From: Clostridioides sp. ES-S-0054-01
GTDB taxonomy: Bacteria; Bacillota; Clostridia; Peptostreptococcales; Peptostreptococcaceae
DNA: 64,000 nucleotides
Direction of reading: 5' to 3'
Assembly: GCA_021561035.1 (NCBI GenBank)
Contig: CP067346.1
Location: forward strand, 527,001 to 591,000
Shown here: piece by piece, positions 26,779 to 35,267 of the stretch
Layout of the letters: the number at the start of each line of letters is the position of its first letter
Numbering within the stretch: the first letter of the stretch is position 1
Notes under the pieces: model-generated
Told to the model about the DNA's origin: nothing
Database searches by the model: none
The model's input: the letters and a program-made list of their open reading frames with translations, nothing else
Translations under genes and position numbers: made by a program

Positions 26779-28446
26779 GTGAAAAAAATAAATTTAAAAA
26801 TAGACGGAAAAGATAAGGAATATTCATTACAAGAAAATTCTTTAGGAATTAGACTAGGGGATATAGCAAAAGAATTTTGTGATGAACATAAGGGTTATAT
26901 AACACTTGCAGTTGTAGATAATAAATTAAAAGAGCTAAATTGCAGAGTGAAGAATGATTGTGAGATAAATTTTTTAGATACTACTAATGAAGATGGGGAG
27001 AGAGTTTACTTTAGAGTTATATCATTTGTATTTGTAATGGCTTGTAGAGAAATATTTTGGGATAGTAGAGTTACAATAGAACATTCGCTATCTGATGGGC
27101 TATATTGTGAAGTTCATATAGATAGAAAGCTTAAAGAAGTGGATGTTGAAAATATAAGAAACAAGATGAAAGAGATAGTGAACAACGATTATATTATAGA
27201 AAAAATTGAGGTTACGAGAGATGAAGCTATTTCTATATTTGAAAACAATGAAATGTATGAAAAGGCAGAACTTTTAAAATACAAAGAGTATGATAGTGCT
27301 AAAGTATATAAGTGTAAGAACTATATAGACCATTTTTATGGGTATATGTTACCGTCAACTGGCTATATAAAATCATTTGATATTAAACTTTACAATGGAG
27401 GCGTTATAATTCTAGGTCATAGTGAAGAAGATAAGACGAAACCTATGAAATTTGTACCTCAACCTAAGTTATCAAGTGTATATTATGAAGCAGAAGAATG
27501 GTCAAGACTTATGGGAATTGATAAGGTAGTATCTCTCAACAAGATAATAGAAAACAATGAATATGGAGACATAATAAGAACATTTGAAGCATTACATGAA
27601 AAGAAATTATCTCAAATAGCAGATATGATAAAAGATAATAATAAGAGAGTAATTTTAATAGCAGCTCCATCTTCATCTGGAAAAACGAGTTTTGCTCACA
27701 GATTATCAATACATCTTAGAGTGAATAATTTAAATCCTATTTCGATTTCGTTAGATGACTATTTTATAGACAGAAAGCATACCCCTTTAGATGAATATGG
27801 AAATTATGATTTTGAATCAATTTATGCTATAGATTTAGAGAGATTTAACTTGGACTTAAAGAAACTTTTAGCTGGTGAAGAAATTGACGATATAAGATTC
27901 AATTTCAAAGAAGGTATGAGAGAATATACTGGTAAAAAAATAAAGATAGACTCAAATCAACCAATTATATTAGAAGGTATACATGGGCTAAATCCTATTT
28001 TAACATCATCTATACCAGATGAAGATAAATTTAAGATATACATAAGTGCCCTTACTCAAATAAATTTGGATGACCATAATAGAATTCCTACTGCTGATTT
28101 GAGAATGATAAGGAGAATTGTTAGAGATTATAATTTTAGAGGATATAGTGCTGATAATACTATCTTACAATGGGCATCAGTTAGAAGAGGAGAAAAGAAG
28201 AATATATTCCCGTATCAAGAAGAGGCAGATGCTATCTTTAATTCTGCTTGTGTGTATGAGCTAGCAGTTTTAAAGCGATTTGCGAAGCCTCTATTGGAAG
28301 AGATAAAAGAGGATAATCCTGCTCACATTGAAGCGACTAGATTACTAAAGTTTTTACAGTATTTTGTTGAACTAGATGATACTTCTGATATACCAGGTAT
28401 TTCAATTCTTAGAGAATTTATTGGAGGAAGTAAAATAGTTGATTAA
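26779..28446 (+). CDS. TGS/SAD-uridine kinase fusion (nucleoside kinase)
   Basis: 555 residues. The N-terminus (about 1-230) resembles the TGS and second additional domains of threonyl-tRNA synthetase. Residues about 285-500 are a uridine kinase-like P-loop domain, with Walker A in IAAPSSSGKTSFAH, SLDDYFIDRKHTPLD and ILEGIHGLNP. This architecture is a known clostridial nucleoside kinase family whose N-terminal part has unclear function. GTG start behind GGAAGGAG. Confidence 0.85.
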   Translation: MKKINLKIDGKDKEYSLQENSLGIRLGDIAKEFCDEHKGYITLAVVDNKLKELNCRVKNDCEINFLDTTNEDGERVYFRVISFVFVMACREIFWDSRVTIEHSLSDGLYCEVHIDRKLKEVDVENIRNKMKEIVNNDYIIEKIEVTRDEAISIFENNEMYEKAELLKYKEYDSAKVYKCKNYIDHFYGYMLPSTGYIKSFDIKLYNGGVIILGHSEEDKTKPMKFVPQPKLSSVYYEAEEWSRLMGIDKVVSLNKIIENNEYGDIIRTFEALHEKKLSQIADMIKDNNKRVILIAAPSSSGKTSFAHRLSIHLRVNNLNPISISLDDYFIDRKHTPLDEYGNYDFESIYAIDLERFNLDLKKLLAGEEIDDIRFNFKEGMREYTGKKIKIDSNQPIILEGIHGLNPILTSSIPDEDKFKIYISALTQINLDDHNRIPTADLRMIRRIVRDYNFRGYSADNTILQWASVRRGEKKNIFPYQEEADAIFNSACVYELAVLKRFAKPLLEEIKEDNPAHIEATRLLKFLQYFVELDDTSDIPGISILREFIGGSKIVD

Positions 28447-28565
28447 TATATGTGTTATAGATTATTTTACGAAGATTAAATATATAGCAAGTAGTGTGAT
28501 TAGCAAATATTAAGTATTAAGTGGAGAATTAAATCAATACAAATTTTAAGGTTTGAGTTGATATA

Positions 28566-28611
28566 TAAAAAGGCTTGTTTTATACTTTTGTATGAAGCAG
28601 GCTTTTTATTT
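28566..28611 (+). terminator. Terminator after the nucleoside kinase gene
   Basis: AAAAAGGCTTGTTTTATAC pairs with GTATGAAGCAGGCTTTTT around TTTT and ends in a T-rich stretch. Confidence 0.75.
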
Positions 28612-28663
28612 TAAATTTTACTTTTCTATTTAATATTTTTGTTAACTTATGTGATAATTTTTT

Positions 28664-28719
28664 AAAAGAGTAAAAGAGTAAAAGAGTAAAAGAGTAAAAG
28701 AGTAAAAGAGTAAAAGAGT
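28664..28719. repeat. 8-bp tandem repeat, 7 copies
   Basis: Seven perfect units AAAAGAGT. Short perfect units of this kind change copy number easily by slippage. Non-coding. Confidence 0.9.
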
Positions 28720-28985
28720 AAAATATATTAAGTTGGTAAGTTTTGAAGTTATAAAAATTTAAGTTACTAAATTACTAAATCACTAGATTATTTAGGTTAC
28801 TAGATTATTAAATTACTAGACTACTATGCTACTAAATTATTAAACTATTAATCTATTTAAAATATTTGAAAAATGAATCAATTATTGTAGAAAATAGTTT
28901 TAAAGTATAATTTTTTTTAACACTGTTTTATTATAGTACAAATCTGTGCTAAAATAGAATATATAACATAATATAAGAGGTGCAT

Positions 28986-29915
28986 ATGAATACGTTAGAT
29001 GAGACATTGTTAAAAGAAATTATAAGTTCTAATAAGAAGTATACTAATTATGGACAAGTCGCTAGTTACATACCAGAATTAAAAAACGCTAGAAGAAATG
29101 ATTTAGGAATTTGTATCATAGATAGCGAAAATAATCTTTATAGTGCTGGAAACTGTAGCACAAAGTTTACTATACAAAGTATTTCAAAACCAATTGTTCT
29201 TGCTATGGCACTTATGGACAATGATTGGGAAGACGTTTTTTCAAATGTTGGAATGGAGCCAAGTGGAGACCCATTTAATTCGATAATGAAACTTGAAATT
29301 AATGACACAAAAAAACCCTGTAATCCAATGATAAATGCAGGGGCTATAGTAACTACTTCTCTTATAAATGGTAGTTGTTTGGAAGAAAAAGAAGAAAGAA
29401 TGCTTAGTTTCTTTAGGAAGTTAGCAAAAAATGATAATATAGGAATAAACTATGATGTCTATAAGTCTGAAAAAATGACTGGAGATAGAAACAGAGCTAT
29501 GGCTTACTTATTGAAAAGTGATGGATTTATTAGAGGTAATGTAGAAGATGTTCTAGACCTTTATTTTAAACAATGCTCGATTGAGATAGATTCTATTGAT
29601 TTAGCGAGAATTGGAATAAATCTTGCAAATTATGGAGTAGATATAGAAAATGGTGAGCATTTAATGAGTGAAATGGTTTCTAGGATTGTCAAGACATTTA
29701 TGATGACTTGTGGAATGTATGATGCTTCTGGGGAATTTGCTATTAAAGTTGGCATTCCTGCAAAATCTGGAGTTGGGGGTGGTATAATGGCTTCTGTGCC
29801 GGGACGCATGGGTATTGGTGTTTATGGACCTGCGCTTGACAAAAAAGGTAACAGCGTCGCAGGAGTTAAAGTTTTAGAGGAGTTGTCAAATAAAATTAAA
29901 TTAAATATTTTTTAA
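28986..29915 (+). CDS. glsA: Glutaminase A
   Basis: 309 residues. Hydrolyses glutamine to glutamate and ammonia in the cytosol. Serine-dependent (beta-lactamase-like) fold with the SxxK nucleophile motif in FTIQSISKPIVLAMAL, plus NPMINAGAI and the C-terminal GVPAKSGVGGG-like block (GIPAKSGVGGGIM). The upstream in-frame GTG at 28980 is part of the SD (AAGAGG, 28975-28980), so ATG 28986 is chosen. Confidence 0.94.
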   Translation: MNTLDETLLKEIISSNKKYTNYGQVASYIPELKNARRNDLGICIIDSENNLYSAGNCSTKFTIQSISKPIVLAMALMDNDWEDVFSNVGMEPSGDPFNSIMKLEINDTKKPCNPMINAGAIVTTSLINGSCLEEKEERMLSFFRKLAKNDNIGINYDVYKSEKMTGDRNRAMAYLLKSDGFIRGNVEDVLDLYFKQCSIEIDSIDLARIGINLANYGVDIENGEHLMSEMVSRIVKTFMMTCGMYDASGEFAIKVGIPAKSGVGGGIMASVPGRMGIGVYGPALDKKGNSVAGVKVLEELSNKIKLNIF

Positions 29916-30012
29916 AACATTAAGAAAGGATTTTTTTGACAACAACATATAATTTAATATATAATTAAATTGTAAAGAAATATGAATTAAATAAATTTTT
30001 TAGGAGGGGTCA

Positions 30013-30576
30013 ATGAAAGAGGTATTGGTATTACGAGATTTGGAGTGCATAAAGGCTATTGCGCATCCACGTAGAATAGATATTCTAAAAGCATTTGACA
30101 AATCGCCATTGTCAGCAAAACAATTATCTCAATTATTGGAAGAACCTCATGCAAAAATAAACTACCATATAAAAATGTTATACAAAGTTGGTATTTTAGA
30201 ATTAGTTGAGGAAAAAATAAAGTCGGGGATTGTGGAAAAATACTATTATCCAAGTGCAAAAAATGTGGTTATAGGGAATAGGATACTTAATTTTTCTTTA
30301 GACAATGGGGAAGAAAAAGAAGAATTGTACATATCAAAATTTGAAAATATGAGTGAAGTTTTTTATAAGGCAGCAGAAGAAGATGTTTTAGAAAATGAAA
30401 ATATAGTTGATTATCATGATATTTCTCTTACTCATGATGAATTAGTTGAACTTAGTGACGCTATGAAGTCAAAGATAGATGAAATTTTAAATAAAAGACA
30501 ACACAATGGTGAAGGTTCTAAGTATGATATAGCTATGGTTGTAGTTCCTACACTTGAGGAAGAATGTCCTAGTTAG
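30013..30576 (+). CDS. ArsR-like winged-helix regulator
   Basis: 187 residues. Residues about 10-75 form a winged helix (CIKAIAHPRRIDILKAF...LSAKQLSQLLEEPHAKINYHIKMLYKVGILELVEE). The C-terminal half is acidic with a helical segment and no metal-binding cysteine cluster, so sensing of metals is unlikely. AGGAGGGG precedes the ATG. It lies about 100 bases after glsA with its own upstream region. The target is unknown. Confidence 0.8.
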   Translation: MKEVLVLRDLECIKAIAHPRRIDILKAFDKSPLSAKQLSQLLEEPHAKINYHIKMLYKVGILELVEEKIKSGIVEKYYYPSAKNVVIGNRILNFSLDNGEEKEELYISKFENMSEVFYKAAEEDVLENENIVDYHDISLTHDELVELSDAMKSKIDEILNKRQHNGEGSKYDIAMVVVPTLEEECPS

Positions 30577-31009
30577 AGCATTAATTATGGATTAATTATG
30601 GATTAATTAAAAATATAAGATTAGAGATTGAACATCAAAATTTACTTAATAATCAAAAAATAGTTTTTGGTATGAGTAAACACATGATTTTTGGTCTCTA
30701 TTTTTTTGCCTCCTTATACCTGTTGTATTTGTAAGAGAGATATAATATATAAGATGTATACACTATCTAAAAAGTTCTTAGATAATGTATACAAAGTATG
30801 TAAGGTCATAATATTTGAAATATATTAAAATGGGTATAATTAAATTGTAAACATTAAAATTAAAAATTAATATAAATTAAATTAATTGTAGAAGTATATT
30901 AAAAGAAAGAAGAATCTCCATCTTAAAATGTTTACTTAAGGTATTTAAGGTGGAGTAGTTCAAAATTAAAATTGAGTACAAGTTTGAGTACAAATAAAAG
31001 GAGATTAAT
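30577..31009. other. Intergenic region before nfo
   Basis: Holds two direct copies of ATTAATTATGG (about 30580-30605), a weak terminator candidate (AAAAAATAG...CTATTTTTTT, 30655-30707), a 39-base inverted repeat (30755-30793) and a hairpin with arms CTCCATCTTAAA/TTTAAGGTGGAG (30916-30955). Confidence 0.5.
30755..30793. repeat. 39-base inverted repeat
   Basis: Arms TGTATACACTATCTAA and TTAGATAATGTATACA match at 15 of 16 positions around a 7-base loop. No T run follows. Confidence 0.65.
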
Positions 31010-31846
31010 ATGATTAAATTAGGAACACATCTTTCAATAGCAAAAGGATTTGCTAATGCAGCTGAGACAGCTGTATATATTGGTGCAAATACATTTCAAT
31101 TTTTTAGTAGAAATCCAAGAGGAGGAAATGCTAAAGAGTTTGCTGAAAAAGATATAGCTAAATTTCAAGAGATTAGAAAAGCAAATAATTTTGCACCACT
31201 GCTTGCACATGCTCCATATACTATGAATTTGGGTGGTACAAAGGATGATGTATACGAATTTGCAACAAGAGTGATAGATGAGGATATAAGAAGGATGGAC
31301 TCATTAGGAATTGAATACATGTGCTTTCATCCAGGCAGTCATGTAGGTGGTGGAGTAGATTTTGGTATAGATAGGATAGTAAAAGGATTGAACAATGCTA
31401 TTAAGGGAGATGAAAATATAACTATACTTCTTGAAACTATGTCAGGAAAAGGAACTGAAATAGGTTTTAAGTTTGAGCAATTAAAAAGTATAATAGATAA
31501 AATTGAACATAAAGAAAAAATAGGTGTATGTCTTGATACATGTCATATTTTTTCAGCCGGTTATGATATAGTGAATGATTTGGATGGGGTCTTAGAAGAA
31601 TTTGATGAGGTCATAGGTATAGACAGATTGAAAACTATTCATCTAAATGATAGTATGATGCCATTTGGAGATAAAAAAGACAGACATGCTCCTATAGGAG
31701 AAGGAAAGATTGGGTTAAAAGCATTAATTGATTTTATGGAACATCCTAGTCTAAAGCACTTACCATTTTTCTTAGAAACTCCTTTTGATGATGAAGGTCA
31801 TAAGAGGGAGCTTAAGATGATAAAAGAAATACTATCTAGTAAATAA
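31010..31846 (+). CDS. nfo: Endonuclease IV (AP endonuclease)
   Basis: 278 residues. Cuts 5' to abasic sites in base excision repair. The trinuclear zinc site ligands can be followed: [65 protein letters not shown] and FLETPFD. The N-terminus [12 protein letters not shown] is typical. Length is normal. AAGGAG precedes the ATG. Short hairpins sharing CTCCACCTTAAAT-type arms flank the gene. Confidence 0.96.
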   Translation: MIKLGTHLSIAKGFANAAETAVYIGANTFQFFSRNPRGGNAKEFAEKDIAKFQEIRKANNFAPLLAHAPYTMNLGGTKDDVYEFATRVIDEDIRRMDSLGIEYMCFHPGSHVGGGVDFGIDRIVKGLNNAIKGDENITILLETMSGKGTEIGFKFEQLKSIIDKIEHKEKIGVCLDTCHIFSAGYDIVNDLDGVLEEFDEVIGIDRLKTIHLNDSMMPFGDKKDRHAPIGEGKIGLKALIDFMEHPSLKHLPFFLETPFDDEGHKRELKMIKEILSSK

Positions 31847-32130
31847 AATTTTATCAAAAATAGGTGAAATACTCCACCTTAAATGTAATTAGGGTGGAGG
31901 TGCAATAATGAAATAAGCTGATTTAAATTGAAAAGATAGAAAAGATATAAATTGTATACAAATGAACTGGGTATAAAGTATGATTATATTATGACAGACT
32001 GATATAAAATATAATTATATTATGAATATATGTAAATATATTGCAAAGATTCTCATAACTTGTTGTATAATTAAAAGTGACATATTTATATTATATAAAA
32101 AAATTAATTAAAAGTTAGGTGGGGAAAGAT

Positions 32131-33126
32131 ATGAGAAATTTGGGCAATACTAATATGAAAATAAAGAGAGTTGGTTTGGGGGGAATTCCAATACAAAGAA
32201 TTACTCAAGAGGATACTAACTTAGTTATAAATGAGTTAGAAAAACAAGGAATAAACTTTATTGACAGTGCAAGAGGGTATACGATAAGTGAGGAAGCAAT
32301 TGGAATTGCCATTGAAGGAAAAAGAGATAAATTTTTCTTAGCTACTAAAAGTATGTCTAGAGATTATGATTCAATGAAGAGAGATGTTGAGATAAGTCTA
32401 AATAATTTTAAAACTAATTTTATAGATTTATATCAATTTCATAATGTTAAAGAAGAGGAATATGATAATCTTTTTAAAGATAAAATGGCTTATAGTGCCC
32501 TTTTAGAGGCAAAAGAACAAGGTAAGATAAAACATATTGGTATAACTAGTCATAATTTAAATACTATAGAAAAAGCTATAGAAGATGGAAAATTTGATAC
32601 TATACAATTTCCTTACAATATAGTTGAAGGGCAAGCAGATGAAGTGTTTAAAAAAGCTCATGAAAAAGGTATTGGAATAATAGTAATGAAACCTCTGGCT
32701 GGAGGAGCTTTAGATAATGCTCCATTGGCTATTAAGTATATATTATCTAAAGATTATATAGATGTAGTTATACCAGGTATGGATAGTGTTGAACAGATTA
32801 GACAAAATGTCGCTGTACTTGAAAATCTTGTACTAGATGAAAAAGATAATAAGGAAATTGAAGAAATAAGAAATTCTTTAGGTAAAAAATTCTGTAGAAG
32901 ATGTGAATATTGTATGCCTTGTGCTGTAGGAATAAATATACCATTGAGTTTTTTATGTGAAGGTTATTATACTAGATATGGATTAGAAGAGTGGGCTAAA
33001 GAAAAATATGAGGTTATGGATGTTAAACCTACTGAGTGTATTGACTGTGGGCTTTGTGAGAGTAGATGTCCATATGAACTTCCTATAAGAGAAATGCTGA
33101 AGACTGTTGTCGAAAAGCTAGGATAG
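32131..33126 (+). CDS. Aldo/keto reductase with C-terminal ferredoxin domain
   Basis: 331 residues. An AKR barrel (about 1-245; FIDSARGYTISEEAIG, DLYQFHNV, GIGIIVMKPLAGG) is followed by two cysteine clusters: CRRCEYCMPC at about 258-267 and CIDCGLCESRCPYELPI near 305-321. The second is a ferredoxin-like 4Fe-4S site. Members are putative NAD(P)H or ferredoxin-linked reductases with unknown substrates. AGGTGGGG serves ATG 32131; the in-frame GTG at 32119 is within the SD. Confidence 0.85.
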   Translation: MRNLGNTNMKIKRVGLGGIPIQRITQEDTNLVINELEKQGINFIDSARGYTISEEAIGIAIEGKRDKFFLATKSMSRDYDSMKRDVEISLNNFKTNFIDLYQFHNVKEEEYDNLFKDKMAYSALLEAKEQGKIKHIGITSHNLNTIEKAIEDGKFDTIQFPYNIVEGQADEVFKKAHEKGIGIIVMKPLAGGALDNAPLAIKYILSKDYIDVVIPGMDSVEQIRQNVAVLENLVLDEKDNKEIEEIRNSLGKKFCRRCEYCMPCAVGINIPLSFLCEGYYTRYGLEEWAKEKYEVMDVKPTECIDCGLCESRCPYELPIREMLKTVVEKLG

Positions 33127-33139
33127 ATTTTATTTGTTG

Positions 33140-33175
33140 AAATCGGTGTAGTAAATTTACTCCGATTTCTTTTTA
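33140..33175. terminator. Terminator between the aldo/keto reductase and rusA-like gene
   Basis: GAAATCGGTGTAGTAAA pairs with TTTACTCCGATTTC and is followed by TTTTTAT. It can serve the rightward reductase gene. Confidence 0.75.
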
Positions 33176-33364
33176 TATGAACGTGGTTTTATATACAAAT
33201 ATTAAATTTATATTAATACAGCTATTATATAAGTGTTAAATTTACATAGCTACAAGTATCATATAAATTTAAAATTTGTGTAAGTATAGTTCATAATTAT
33301 TATTGTATTAGTGTAGTTTCAAGTACTATAATATTAGCAGAGTATCAAATGGTACATAAAATCT

Positions 33365-33781
33365 TTATTTTTCAAAAATATTATAGGATATATTGTATTT
33401 AGATACTGGATAAAGCTCAATTTCAACCCTAGGGTTATCCTTATCTATAAAATCAAATAAAAGTACTGGTTTAAGTTGTTTATCATTTTTTATTATTCCA
33501 CTTTTTTCAATACCATCACAAATACTCTTTGGATAATTATGTAAATCCCCCATTCTCTTATTTGGGAAGAATAATTTTAAGACTGTTATTAGATTTTCTT
33601 CGACAGTTTCTCCTTGATACTGTTGGTTTATAAAACCTGCAATCATGTTTTCGTATGCAAGATACTTAGAATATTTTCCCTTTGAAGGCATCCATGCTTG
33701 ACCATTTATGTTATGAAGCTTAAAATTAGATTTACTAATAGGTCTACCTGGAATTGTTATTTTAATCAAATTGTTCACCAT
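33365..33781 (-). CDS. RusA-like Holliday junction resolvase
   Basis: 138 residues resembling RusA-family crossover junction endonucleases, often carried by phages. Evidence is the N-terminal IPGRPISKSN and the central block GDLHNYPKSICDGIEKSGIIKNDKQL. In E. coli RusA the catalytic acids are in RDLDN and LDDAQ. Here the second acid of the first motif is His81 (DLHN), while Asp79, Lys85 and Asp100 remain, so activity is uncertain. Start is uncertain: ATG 33781 sits on the SD, and TTG 33769 has better spacing to AAGGATGGTG. It stands alone without phage genes. Confidence 0.72.
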   Translation of the reverse strand: MVNNLIKITIPGRPISKSNFKLHNINGQAWMPSKGKYSKYLAYENMIAGFINQQYQGETVEENLITVLKLFFPNKRMGDLHNYPKSICDGIEKSGIIKNDKQLKPVLLFDFIDKDNPRVEIELYPVSKYNISYNIFEK

Positions 33782-34247
33782 CCTTATACAGTATTTATTA
33801 TAATCTGTATATGATTTAAAATCAAATTCTTATTTAAAGTGTTTTTACAAAGTTTATTTGTAAAATCTTTCCCTTTAGGTGTGGTGATATAAGAGGAGTG
33901 TTTTATTTACAAATTTCAAAATCTTCTATGTGCTGGATATGTGAATGTAAATTTAGTGGAGAGAATAAAAATAGGTCAAGCAAACGCTTAATAATAAACA
34001 GTGATGTAATATGGAATATTAAATAAAATAAAAAAATGAATATTCTTGCTTTAGATATAAAGAGAATGTGAAAATATAATTAATAATATTTGAAGTTTTA
34101 GAACTTAGATTAGATAGATTAAAAAGCTTATATAGATTAAAAAGGTTAGATAGATTAAAAAAGGTTAAGTAGAGTAAAAAGCTTAGATAAATTAAAAAAG
34201 GTTAAATAGATTAAAAAAGATTAAATAGACTAAAAAGGAATAATTTT
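33782..34247. other. Intergenic region between the rusA-like gene and queG
   Basis: AT-rich, divergent. The right half is a degenerate tandem array (listed separately). No coding potential and no clear promoter was found. Confidence 0.55.
34115..34238. repeat. 18-19-bp degenerate tandem repeat, about 7 copies
   Basis: Units of the form TAGATTAAAAAGGTTAGA with variation at the GGTTA/GCTTA core. The last unit (TAGACTAAAAAGG) supplies the ribosome binding site of queG. Confidence 0.8.
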
Positions 34248-35162
34248 ATGAATAATAAGGAATTAAAAGAATTTTGTAATCTAATAGGATTAAAATGTGT
34301 AGGAATAGCTGGTGTAGATAGGTATGATAATCTAGAAAAGATACTTGAGGACAGACAGCAAAAAGATTATTTAACTGGTATGGAAGAGCCAATAATTGAG
34401 AACAGAGTTAACCCAAGAAATATAATGGAAGATGCTAATTCTATAATAGTGTGTGCATTTCCATATCATATAAATAGACAAGAAAAGAATGAAAATTTAA
34501 ATTTATCAAAATATTGTCGTGGGAAAGATTATCATATTGTAGTAAAAGACTTTTTACAACAAATTTGTGATTATATTTCTAAAACAGTAACAGATTTTAA
34601 ATACAAGATATTTGCTGATAATGGACCATTAGTTGACAGGTATTTAGCTTATTTATCAGGAATAGGATATTTTGGAATAAATAATAATATCATAACTGAT
34701 GAATATGGTTCTTACGTATTTATAGGGTATATAGTAAATAATTATAAGTTTGAAGAAGATAAACCACTAGAAAAAAGTTGTTTTAAATGTGGTAAGTGTG
34801 TAAAATATTGTCCGGGAAATGCTATATTAGGAAATTATGATATGAATCCCAAGAAATGTTTATCATATATAACTCAAAAAAAAGGAGATTTGTCAGAGGA
34901 AGAAAAAGCTGTTTTAAAGAATGGCAAAAAGGTATTTGGATGCGATATTTGTCAAGAAGTATGTCCACATAACGTTGAAATACCAACAACTCATATTTTG
35001 GAATTTAAAGAAAATATAATAGATTATTTGGATTATGATGAAGTACAAAATATTTCAAATAAAGAATTTAAAAGGAGATATGGAGATAGAGCTTTTAGTT
35101 GGAGAGGGAAAAATATAATAAAGAGAAATATGGAAATAATTTTAGATAAGTATAATGACTAA
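34248..35162 (+). CDS. queG: Epoxyqueuosine reductase QueG
   Basis: 304 residues. Reduces epoxyqueuosine in tRNA to queuosine using cobalamin and two 4Fe-4S clusters. Two ferredoxin motifs are clear: CFKCGKCVKYCPGNAI near 182-197 and CDICQEVCPHN near 232-242, with the lone upstream Cys in KKCLSYIT. The N-terminal catalytic region contains FADNGPLVDRYLAYLSGIGYFGINNNIIT. It is the short form that lacks the C-terminal HEAT repeats of some relatives. Confidence 0.92.
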   Translation: MNNKELKEFCNLIGLKCVGIAGVDRYDNLEKILEDRQQKDYLTGMEEPIIENRVNPRNIMEDANSIIVCAFPYHINRQEKNENLNLSKYCRGKDYHIVVKDFLQQICDYISKTVTDFKYKIFADNGPLVDRYLAYLSGIGYFGINNNIITDEYGSYVFIGYIVNNYKFEEDKPLEKSCFKCGKCVKYCPGNAILGNYDMNPKKCLSYITQKKGDLSEEEKAVLKNGKKVFGCDICQEVCPHNVEIPTTHILEFKENIIDYLDYDEVQNISNKEFKRRYGDRAFSWRGKNIIKRNMEIILDKYND

Positions 35163-35267
35163 TAATAAGAGTCTGTTTCATATACTTTAATGTGTATTTA
35201 CTTTAACACTTGTCGTGTAAAAGTCATATTATATCATTAAAGTTAAATATGGGGAGGTGGGGGAATA

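Larger units (their letters stand above)
28447..28985. other. Intergenic region before glsA
   Basis: Contains the terminator at 28566, an 8-bp tandem array (28664-28719) and then a run of ATTACTAAATT/ACTAGATT-type 9-mers with loose periodicity (about 28760-28855). No coding potential. A TTGACA-type promoter was not found. Confidence 0.55.
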
